6,298 bases of DNA from Thiomargarita sp. (GTDB lineage: Bacteria; Pseudomonadota; Gammaproteobacteria; Beggiatoales; Beggiatoaceae): the NCBI GenBank assembly GCA_020721025.1, contig DYNO01000182.1:1-6298 (forward strand). The letters run 5' to 3'. A model generated the notes under the pieces. It had not been told where the DNA came from. It searched no databases and worked only from the letters and a program-made list of their open reading frames with translations. Positions within the stretch are counted from its first letter, which is position 1. Every line of letters starts with the position of its first letter. Below are positions 1-4,373 of the stretch, one piece after another. Position numbers and translations under genes: made by a program.

Positions 1-1
1 C

Positions 2-19
2 AAAAAATACTCTGGTATT
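2..19 (-). terminator. Weak intrinsic terminator candidate for the leftward exported-protein gene
   Basis: Read on the minus strand, a 5-bp inverted repeat AATAC/GTATT with a 4-base loop is followed directly by a run of T. It lies about 30 bases past the stop codon of the leftward gene at 51-455, where a terminator would be expected. The stem is short and AT-rich with only one G-C pair, so it would be weak. The call rests on position and the T run. Confidence 0.3.
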
Positions 20-50
20 ATCACCCCATTCTACACATCATTTAGGAACA

Positions 51-455
51 CTATAAATCAAGTGGGGCGGTTGTTTTACCATCCATACTGGTTACAGCTA
101 CATACGTGGTATCTGCGCCACCATCGAAGGGAGCGTTATATTCAGCCCCGATGACAAATAATAAATCGGCTGTTTTTCCCACATCTGCTGCATCGACAGC
201 AATATGAGCTTGGACGTTGATTTTCGATGAGGGCGTTGCTTGTAATACAGTTTGAAAGCTGTTTCCGTCTAGGGCTGTACCGCCGCGAAAACTCGTTCCT
301 GTGTTGACAAATTGACCGGCATGGGTGATTGCCTTACCGCCGCTGAGTGTGGGCAGTTCAGCCGCTTGCACCATGCCTAGATGCAGCAAACCCAATGGAA
401 TCAAGAGATGAAAAGATCGACGAAGCTGTGATGCTGATCGGGTTAGCATACTCAT
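51..455 (-). CDS. Small exported protein of unknown function, possibly a truncated secreted protein
   Basis: The 134-residue product begins with a basic stretch (R6, R12, R13), a hydrophobic core at about residues 15-29 and a likely signal peptidase site after VQA or VQAA near residues 30-32, so it should be exported. The rest (about 100 residues) is rich in Gly, Ala, Thr and Asp and has no cysteine or membrane segment. A central part, VDAADVGKTADLLFVIGAEY, looks like a beta-rich extracellular module, but I cannot name a family. An AGGAG Shine-Dalgarno sequence lies 4-5 bases before the first ATG and about 10 before a second in-frame ATG two codons later (ATG at 447-449), so either could be the start. 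The protein ends soon after what looks like the middle of a strand-rich domain, so it may be the N-terminal remnant of a longer protein. A promoter and a weak terminator candidate flank it, which favours an expressed unit. Function unknown. Confidence 0.6.
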   Translation of the reverse strand: MSMLTRSASQLRRSFHLLIPLGLLHLGMVQAAELPTLSGGKAITHAGQFVNTGTSFRGGTALDGNSFQTVLQATPSSKINVQAHIAVDAADVGKTADLLFVIGAEYNAPFDGGADTTYVAVTSMDGKTTAPLDL

Positions 456-471
456 TTTTCTCCTATTGTAA

Positions 472-501
472 ATTGTATTCGATGAGGATAGGCGGCATCA
501 A
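472..501 (-). promoter_or_regulatory. Candidate sigma-70 promoter for the leftward exported-protein gene
   Basis: On the minus strand, TTGATG (-35, 4 of 6 consensus bases) is followed after 18 bases by TACAAT (-10, 5 of 6). The expected transcription start is within about 10 bases of the Shine-Dalgarno AGGAG at 459-463, giving a short leader. A second TACAAT at 465-470 has no matching -35. Based on consensus only. Confidence 0.35.
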
Positions 502-514
502 TTATATTTAAGAG

Positions 515-539
515 TTACGCAGTTCAAATTTAATTTCCA
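515..539 (+). repeat. Outer inverted repeat A, left arm
   Basis: This 25-base segment, starting TTACGCAGTTC, matches the reverse complement of 997-1021 at 24 of 25 positions by direct comparison. Part of it (GTTCAAATTT) recurs at 747-756. It is the outermost matched pair of the repeat nest. Confidence 0.75.
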
Positions 540-542
540 ATA

Positions 543-599
543 GATGCGACAGATTTTTTAAATAAAACAAATAGTTCTTCGTTCCCATGCGCCGCGTCA
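543..599 (+). repeat. Dispersed repeat module B, copy 1
   Basis: The module runs from GATGCG through an AT-rich part (TTTTTTAAATAAAAC) to a GC-richer end, TTCGTTCCCATGC then CCGCGTCA. Similar copies lie at 699-743 (same strand, lacking the first part) and 882-939 (opposite strand). Here it sits between A and C, where the right-hand arm has only a 5-base spacer (992-996), so it looks like an insertion or an element whose end merges with repeat C (which starts at 581). Confidence 0.65.
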
Positions 600-618
600 A
601 AGCCATTGACTTAAGGAA
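581..618 (+). repeat. Perfect 38-bp inverted repeat C, left arm
   Basis: The 38 bases, starting GTTCCCATGCGCC and ending GACTTAAGGAA, are identical to the reverse complement of 954-991 with no mismatch. The first part overlaps the GC-rich end of module B; the second part is found only in this pair. Such identity between otherwise degenerate surroundings suggests a recent duplication-inversion or selection for a pairing structure. Confidence 0.85.
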
Positions 619-698
619 AAATAGGCAAAAATGGATGTTATTCAAGAACTCAAATTCAAACAACGAAATTTTACCAAACACGGTCATCATGAAAAATA

Positions 699-743
699 AT
701 TTTAAATAAAACAAACGTTTCCTCGTTCCAATGCTCCGCGTCA
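699..743 (+). repeat. Dispersed repeat module B, copy 2 (5' part missing)
   Basis: This copy has the AT-rich part TTTTAAATAAAACAAA and then TTTCCTCGTTCCAATGCTCC and GCGTCA, closely matching copy 1 and copy 3. It lacks the GATGCG start. A few bases on (747-756) is the 10-base piece GTTCAAATTT shared with repeat A, so A and B parts occur together again here in another order. Confidence 0.6.
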
Positions 744-854
744 CCGGTTCAAATTTGATGAGTTCAACGATTTGTATCCCTCTATTGATTGTCAATCGAG
801 GAGCAATTTTTCATCAAGATGATAAAAAACAATCAGTTAAAAATCATCACTCGT

Positions 855-898
855 GACGCTGGAGCGTCTGGGCTGCATTCCAACGCGGAGCATTGGAA
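855..898 (+). repeat. REP-like double palindrome
   Basis: Two hairpins stand side by side: GACGCT-GG-AGCGTC (855-868), then a 9-base linker, then TTCCAA/TTGGAA arms (878-883 and 893-898) with an inner GC/GC pairing (885-886 with 890-891). The layout GACGCTGGAGCGTC, TGGGCTGCA, TTCC...GGAACGAG resembles a short interspersed palindromic sequence I know from many proteobacterial and other genomes, often mistaken for coding DNA; here the second stem has CCAA/TTGG where CCCA/TGGG is usual. The family link is from memory, the palindromes are seen directly. Confidence 0.6.
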
Positions 899-939
899 CG
901 AGGAACTCTTTATTTTATTTAATAAAAATCTATCGCATC
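882..939 (-). repeat. Dispersed repeat module B, copy 3 (inverted)
   Basis: Read on the minus strand this is GATGCGATAGATTTTTATT, then AAATAAAATAAAGAG, then TTCCTCGTTCCAATGCTCC and GCG. It aligns along nearly its full length with copy 1 (543-599) in opposite orientation. Its GC-rich end is one side of the second hairpin of the REP-like palindrome at 855-898, showing that module B is the AT-rich flank of that palindrome family. Confidence 0.65.
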
Positions 940-953
940 GTCTTGTGTCACAA

Positions 954-991
954 TTCCTTAAGTCAATGGCTTTGACGCGGCGCATGGGAAC
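954..991 (-). repeat. Perfect 38-bp inverted repeat C, right arm
   Basis: Exact reverse complement of 581-618 over 38 bases. Together with the A arms it could pair across a loop of about 335 bases. Confidence 0.85.
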
Positions 992-996
992 AAGTC

Positions 997-1021
997 TGGA
1001 ATTTAAATTTGAACTGCGTAA
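997..1021 (-). repeat. Outer inverted repeat A, right arm
   Basis: Reverse complement of 515-539 with one mismatch in 25. It is separated from the right C arm by only 5 bases, against a 41-base insert between A and C on the left side. Confidence 0.75.
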
Positions 1022-1054
1022 TTCCCAACATTGTATCACAGCCTGTCTTCTGTT

Positions 1055-1349
1055 CTATGGCTTCCGTCCCCTGAATGTATTTTTCTCGTTACCAAGTTCA
1101 ACTTGACCATGCCTGACGAGTTGAAGTAGTTGTTTTGCCAACAGTTTTAACGCTGCGACAGACTGTAAATCAGTAATTGCACGGATTCGGGCTTGGGTCG
1201 TAATTCTACTTTGTGTGCCAATAACATAAAAATCCTGTAAATTAATAGCAACCTAAGTTATCTGTTGTCAGCGGAAATGTAACGGTGGCACGTTGAATGA
1301 TTTGTGTATTTTTTCGCAGACGTTTAAAATTAGCAAACACAAAATTATC
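1055..1349 (-). pseudogene. Frameshifted remnant of a leftward gene of unknown function
   Basis: On the minus strand, a 35-codon open frame (1349 to 1245, before TAA at 1242-1244) contains FVFANFKRLRKNTQIIQR and then ATVTFPLTTDNL. It then passes into a second frame (from 1252 to the stop TAG at 1055-1057), 65 codons beginning VAINLQDFYVIGTQSRITT and continuing with an Ala/Leu/Gln-rich, helix-like part (SVAALKLLAKQLLQLVRHGQ) and a basic end RGRKP. Both frames read like ordinary protein with balanced composition, and they adjoin with a short overlap, so one indel near 1245-1256 would join them into about 100 residues. Neither part has a good start: an in-frame TGA lies at 1350-1352 and only a GTG near 1339-1341 could initiate. 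The fragment stops just before ddl. I do not recognise the family. Coding character is judged by eye only. Confidence 0.4.
1302..1330 (+). promoter_or_regulatory. Candidate promoter for ddl
   Basis: TTGTGT (3 of 6 to the -35 consensus) is followed after 17 bases by TAAAAT (5 of 6 to the -10). It would start transcription about 30 bases before the ddl ATG, which fits a gene cut off from its usual upstream neighbours. The -35 is poor and the site lies within the decayed minus-strand gene, so this is only a candidate. Confidence 0.25.
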
Positions 1350-1370
1350 TCAACCTAATAAAGAACGAGC

Positions 1371-2279
1371 ATGACACAAAATTTTGGCAAGGTCGCGGTA
1401 TTGATGGGCGGTAACTCGGCAGAACGGGAAGTTTCGCTGAACAGTGGTCATGCGGTGTTGCAGGCACTGGTGGCGGAAGGGGTAGATGCGGTCAAAATAG
1501 ACCCAGCGCATCAGGCAATAGCGCAACTGACAGCAACTCAATTTGATCGAGCTTTCATTGTGTTGCATGGGCGGGGCGGGGAAGATGGTACGATGCAGGG
1601 GCTATTGCAACATTTACATATTCCTTACACGGGGAGCGGCGTGTTGGCATGTGCGTTGGCAATGGATAAATATCGTACCAAGTTGATTTGGCAAGGTTTG
1701 AGACTGCCTACTCCAGAATATCTCATTTTAGATGCCCAGACAAATTTTAACCAAGTCATTGAACAATTGGGCTTGCCGTTGATGGTGAAACCGGTGTTAG
1801 AAGGTTCGAGTGTGGGCATCTCAAAAGTTGTACAATCAAGTGAATTATCTAAAGCATATCAAGAAGCTGCGCAATTTAACTGTGAAGTGATTGCCGAAAA
1901 ATTTATTACTGGTGAAGAATATACTGTTGCAATTTTGCACAATAGTGTCTTACCTTTGATACAATTAGCACCGGCGCGTGCATTTTACGACTACACCGCG
2001 AAATATACCGACAGTGGGACGCAATATATTTGTCCGTGTGGCTTGCCTGCTGAAAAGGAACAGGAATTGCAGAATCTCGCACTACAAGCATTCCAATCCG
2101 TCGGAGCAACCGGTTGGGGACGGGTCGATTTCATGTTAGATGCAGCGGGTCAAGCGTGGTTATTAGAAATCAATACCGTGCCGGGTATGACCGATCACAG
2201 TTTAGTTCCAATGGCGGCAAGAGCAGCAGGAATCGGTTTTAATCAATTGGTGCTGAAAATTTTAGAAACTGCTTTGTAG
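1371..2279 (+). CDS. ddl: D-alanine--D-alanine ligase (DdlB type)
   Basis: Cytoplasmic ATP-grasp enzyme that joins two D-alanines, giving the dipeptide that MurF adds to the peptidoglycan precursor. At 302 residues it is close to E. coli DdlB (306). Visible motifs in order: GGNSAEREVSLNSG (13-26, with E18 matching the catalytic Glu15 of E. coli), HGRGGEDG (66-73), YTGSG (86-90), MDK (98-100), VKPVLEGSSVGIS (139-151, the mobile serine loop with S146), YDYTAKY (206-212, with K211 and Y212), GRVDFM (250-255, R251 and Mg ligand D253), and LEINTVPGMTDHSLVP (265-280, with E266, N268 and S277). No key residue is missing. The ATG start gives the normal family N-terminus, but the sequence before it (AAGAACGAGC) is a poor Shine-Dalgarno. 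In most relatives murB or murC precedes it; here repeats and a gene remnant do. It heads the rightward gene run. Confidence 0.97.
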   Translation: MTQNFGKVAVLMGGNSAEREVSLNSGHAVLQALVAEGVDAVKIDPAHQAIAQLTATQFDRAFIVLHGRGGEDGTMQGLLQHLHIPYTGSGVLACALAMDKYRTKLIWQGLRLPTPEYLILDAQTNFNQVIEQLGLPLMVKPVLEGSSVGISKVVQSSELSKAYQEAAQFNCEVIAEKFITGEEYTVAILHNSVLPLIQLAPARAFYDYTAKYTDSGTQYICPCGLPAEKEQELQNLALQAFQSVGATGWGRVDFMLDAAGQAWLLEINTVPGMTDHSLVPMAARAAGIGFNQLVLKILETAL

Positions 2280-2330
2280 TGCTTATTCTCACTATGCGTT
2301 GTAAATTAAATAGTTAGGAGAAACTCAGCG

Positions 2331-2948
2331 ATGAATACGACGAAGACGCACTGGGAAAATATGTATCAAACCAAGTTATCTACCGAGGTGAGTTGGTATC
2401 AAGGGATTCCTGAATTGTCGTTGCAATTGATTCAAAAAACAGGCATTTCCAGCGACGATCCTATTATTGAAGTGGGGGCAGGGGCTTCGACCTTGGTGGA
2501 TTGTTTATTGGAAAAAGGTTTTCAGCAACTGACCGTATTGGATATCGCCACTGCGGCAATGCAACATACGCAGGCTCGATTGGGTGACAATGCAAAAAAA
2601 GTACAATGGATTGAAGCCGATATTACCCAGTTTCAGCCGCCGCAACAGTATCAATATTGGCATGACCGGGCGGTGTTTCATTTTTTAACCGATGCACAGG
2701 ATCGAAAAAATTACCTTCAAGTGCTCCAAACTGCTTTGCGTCCAAAAGGTTATGCGATGATTGCAACCTTTGCTGCCGATGGACCTGAAAAATGTAGCGG
2801 GCTGAATGTGATGCGCTATGATACGCAACGGATGGGTGAAGCATTGGGGAACAGGTTGAAATTATTAGAAGTTCATCATGAAAGTCACGTCACTCCGAGC
2901 GGTGGCGAACAAAAGTTTATTTATTTTCTGTTTCAAAATAACGCTTAG
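2331..2948 (+). CDS. Class I SAM-dependent methyltransferase
   Basis: A 205-residue soluble protein with the Rossmann-type methyltransferase fold. Motif I is EVGAGAS (47-53), the acidic residue closing strand 2 is D71 (VLDIA), motif III is ADIT (96-99, D97), and motif IV is WHDRAVFHFL (110-119). The N-terminal HWENMYQTK...SWYQ (7-24) is typical of a group of small stand-alone methyltransferases related to the TPMT/TehB type; the substrate cannot be told from sequence and may be a small molecule. A good Shine-Dalgarno AGGAG (2316-2320) lies 10 bases before the ATG. It starts 51 bases after ddl and ends 11 bases before the DsrE-like gene, so it is probably co-transcribed with both. It is not a usual dcw member and appears to have been inserted between ddl and ftsQ. 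Family call is firm, specific role unknown. Confidence 0.88.
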   Translation: MNTTKTHWENMYQTKLSTEVSWYQGIPELSLQLIQKTGISSDDPIIEVGAGASTLVDCLLEKGFQQLTVLDIATAAMQHTQARLGDNAKKVQWIEADITQFQPPQQYQYWHDRAVFHFLTDAQDRKNYLQVLQTALRPKGYAMIATFAADGPEKCSGLNVMRYDTQRMGEALGNRLKLLEVHHESHVTPSGGEQKFIYFLFQNNA

Positions 2949-2959
2949 GAAACATCATC

Positions 2960-3469
2960 GTGAAACATACTCGACCCTATCGTATTTTAATGATCATCTC
3001 GTCATGGCTACTTTCGACCAGCATCGCATTCGCAGAACCGTTGAATGATGCGGATGCACTGAAAGATTTGAAAGTTGGCAAGGTTGTTTGGGATATTGGC
3101 ATGGATAATCCCACCAAACTCGTTCTCTATCTCAAAGTGATTCAACAAACTTATGACGGATTGGTGCGCCAAAAAGTGACACCGGACATGATTTTTGCCT
3201 TTCGTGGCGGCGCGGTTAAACTCATCACCACACAGCATGACCATGAGCATGTCGCCTTAGAACAACACAATGAAAAAGTCGAAATTGCCACCTTGCTGAC
3301 GGAACTTCAGAAAAAAGCAGGGGTAAAAATGGAAGTGTGTGGCGTGGCAATGGCATTGTTTGATATTCAAAATGACGATATTCTGCCCGGTATCAAACCA
3401 GTTGGAAATACGTTTATTTCGCTGATCGGGTATCACGCACAAGGTTATGCAGCAATACCGATTCATTGA
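2960..3469 (+). CDS. Exported DsrE/DsrF-family (COG1416-like) protein
   Basis: A 169-residue protein with a clear signal peptide: basic start KHTRPYR, hydrophobic core at 9-23 and probable cleavage after AFA (25), so the mature form should be periplasmic. The mature part looks like the DsrE/YchN fold: strand KVVWDIGM (41-48), helix NPTKLVLYLKVIQQTYDGL (50-68), MIFAFRGGAVKLI (77-89), a second helix, then VCGVAMA (126-132) with the single cysteine C127 and the family-like end DILPGIKPVGNTFISLIGYH (140-159) followed by AQGYA. The cytoplasmic DsrE family relays sulfur on a conserved cysteine; C127 could do something similar, but in the periplasm the role is unknown. The start is GTG; it is chosen because it supplies the basic N-region and has AGGA (2947-2950) 9 bases upstream, overlapping the methyltransferase stop codon. 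An ATG at codon 11 would cut the signal peptide. ftsQ follows 9 bases later. Confidence 0.85.
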   Translation: MKHTRPYRILMIISSWLLSTSIAFAEPLNDADALKDLKVGKVVWDIGMDNPTKLVLYLKVIQQTYDGLVRQKVTPDMIFAFRGGAVKLITTQHDHEHVALEQHNEKVEIATLLTELQKKAGVKMEVCGVAMALFDIQNDDILPGIKPVGNTFISLIGYHAQGYAAIPIH

Positions 3470-3478
3470 GTTCGTATC

Positions 3479-4303
3479 ATGACCGTGTGGGGAAAAAAAC
3501 GCCAATCTCGAATTTTCTGGCTGTCCGACCGGTCAAAACAGTTTAGAAATCAAGCGAAACGCAAAGCGACATATCAGTCACAAATTGCGATATTTTGGCA
3601 ACGTCACGCGACCCAAATTCGTTTTTATCTGTTTTGGTTACGCAGAATTGTATGGATAGCGGTGATTTTGGGCAGTATTGCAGTGTTTATAACATGGTTG
3701 TTAAATCCGCAAACGTTACCGATTCTAAAATTACAAGTGGCGGGAAATCAACAAACCACGCTTACGACTCTTGAACGCATTATTGCACCGGTTGCCACAG
3801 GGAGTTTTTTTCAAGTCGATGCCGCCCAAGTTCGTCAGCAAGTATTGCAGTTGCCTTGGGTGAAAACCGCTGAAGTGCAAAAAAAATGGTCAGATACACT
3901 ATTGATAAACTTGGTAGAATATCAAGCGGCGGCGCGTTGGGATCGCAATACATTAGTCGATAGCACAGGCAAGCTGTTTGTATTACCGGAACCTGAGCAG
4001 AAAAATGTGCAAAACTTACCAACGTTTACTGGTCAAGAAGCGAATCTAAATGATATATTAGCCAATTATTCGCGCTGGCAGACAGTGTTGCAGTCGCAAT
4101 CGTTGGGCATCAGTGAAATCGGTTGTAATGCGCGGCGGGCGTGGTATATCTTATTGAATAATAAAATAAAATTATTGTTGGGGCGTGACGAGGGCGACAG
4201 TCGGATACAGCGGTTTATCCAATTTTACCCTCAGATGCAACTTAATCCGCCCGCAGTGGTAGATTTACGTTATCGCAGTGGGTTATCGGTGCATGTTCCC
4301 TAA
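3479..4303 (+). CDS. ftsQ: Cell division protein FtsQ
   Basis: Bitopic inner-membrane protein that links early and late divisome parts by binding FtsB/FtsL in the periplasm. The 274 residues comprise a long basic cytoplasmic tail (1-56), one membrane segment (about 57-75, IVWIAVILGSIAVFITWLL), a POTRA domain (about 82-150: LPILKLQVAGN, then LPWVKTAEVQKKW, then LLINLVEY), and the C-terminal beta domain ending VDLRYRSGLSVHV, which matches the FtsQ family signature (E. coli has VDLRYDSG). The length is near the family norm (E. coli 276), but the cytoplasmic tail is about twice as long as in E. coli and carries some 15 Lys/Arg and several Trp. There is no clear Shine-Dalgarno; the ATG is 9 bases after the DsrE-like stop codon, so translational coupling is likely. 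Position before ftsA confirms the call. Confidence 0.95.
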   Translation: MTVWGKKRQSRIFWLSDRSKQFRNQAKRKATYQSQIAIFWQRHATQIRFYLFWLRRIVWIAVILGSIAVFITWLLNPQTLPILKLQVAGNQQTTLTTLERIIAPVATGSFFQVDAAQVRQQVLQLPWVKTAEVQKKWSDTLLINLVEYQAAARWDRNTLVDSTGKLFVLPEPEQKNVQNLPTFTGQEANLNDILANYSRWQTVLQSQSLGISEIGCNARRAWYILLNNKIKLLLGRDEGDSRIQRFIQFYPQMQLNPPAVVDLRYRSGLSVHVP

Positions 4304-4310
4304 ATTATTA

Positions 4311-4338
4311 CTGACAAAATAGATTTAATCATCTTAAT
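4311..4338 (+). promoter_or_regulatory. Candidate promoter between ftsQ and ftsA
   Basis: CTGACA (5 of 6 to the -35 consensus) is followed after 16 bases by CTTAAT (4 of 6 to the -10). It would give a leader of about 30 bases before ftsA and would allow ftsA to be expressed apart from the upstream genes, as is known for ftsA/ftsZ in other bacteria. The -10 is weak and overlaps the TTAATC repeats. Confidence 0.22.
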
Positions 4339-4349
4339 CTCTGTTAATC
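4325..4349 (+). repeat. Three TTAATC direct repeats upstream of ftsA
   Basis: TTAATC occurs at 4325-4330, 4334-4339 and 4344-4349, with start-to-start distances of 9 and 10 bases, close to one helical turn. They lie in the 70-base gap before ftsA. Such phasing could suit a protein bound to one face of the DNA, but in an AT-rich gap chance is possible. Confidence 0.35.
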
Positions 4350-4373
4350 TGAGTTCAGAAAACCACTAATACT

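Larger units (their letters stand above)
502..1054. other. Gene-free repeat nest between the exported-protein gene and a decayed gene
   Basis: This stretch of about 550 bases has no believable gene. Open frames exist on both strands (for instance 508-795 minus and 789-1106 plus), but both start with TTG, have low-complexity Phe/Leu/Lys/Asn-rich products, and owe their openness to AT-rich repeats. What it does hold is a set of related repeats, listed separately: outer inverted repeat A (515-539 and 997-1021), perfect inner inverted repeat C (581-618 and 954-991), three copies of module B (543-599, 699-743 and, inverted, 882-939), and a REP-like double palindrome (855-898). The two arms bracket about 507 bases, which suggests a decayed non-autonomous mobile element or nested insertions of a repeat family. 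No clear target-site duplication was seen beside the outer arms. Confidence 0.6.

Noticed and set aside
631..699. 22-codon plus-strand frame MDVIQELKFKQRNFTKHG...
   Set aside because: It has an AAGGA about 13 bases upstream, and FTKHG recalls the start of small toxin-like families such as DUF4258, but it is too short to support a family and ends at the edge of module B copy 2. It could be a gene fragment caught between repeats.
508..795. Minus-strand open frame of 95 codons
   Set aside because: It begins with TTG, has a low-complexity Phe/Leu/Lys-rich product, and runs through module B and repeats A and C. The similar pieces in its product (RRMGTKNYLFYLKNLSH and TRKRLFYLKLF) come from the DNA repeats, not from a gene.
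787..829. Small inverted repeats GATTG-T-CAATC and TCATC-AA-GATGA flanked by T and A runs
   Set aside because: Considered as an operator or a bidirectional terminator. The stems are 5 bp and AT-rich, the second has an almost absent loop and a flank mismatch, and no gene ends nearby.
515..1021. CRISPR array
   Set aside because: Repeats are in both orientations, unequal in length and irregularly spaced, with no regular spacers and no cas genes in the window.
789..1106. Plus-strand open frame of 105 codons
   Set aside because: It starts with TTG, crosses the REP-like palindrome and the right arms of both inverted repeats, and overlaps the 3' end of the minus-strand gene remnant. Its composition is that of translated repeats.
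2280..2330. Terminator or promoter between ddl and the methyltransferase gene
   Set aside because: Only a 4-bp AGTG/CACT pairing without a T run was found, and no -35/-10 pair with good spacing. Read-through seems more likely.
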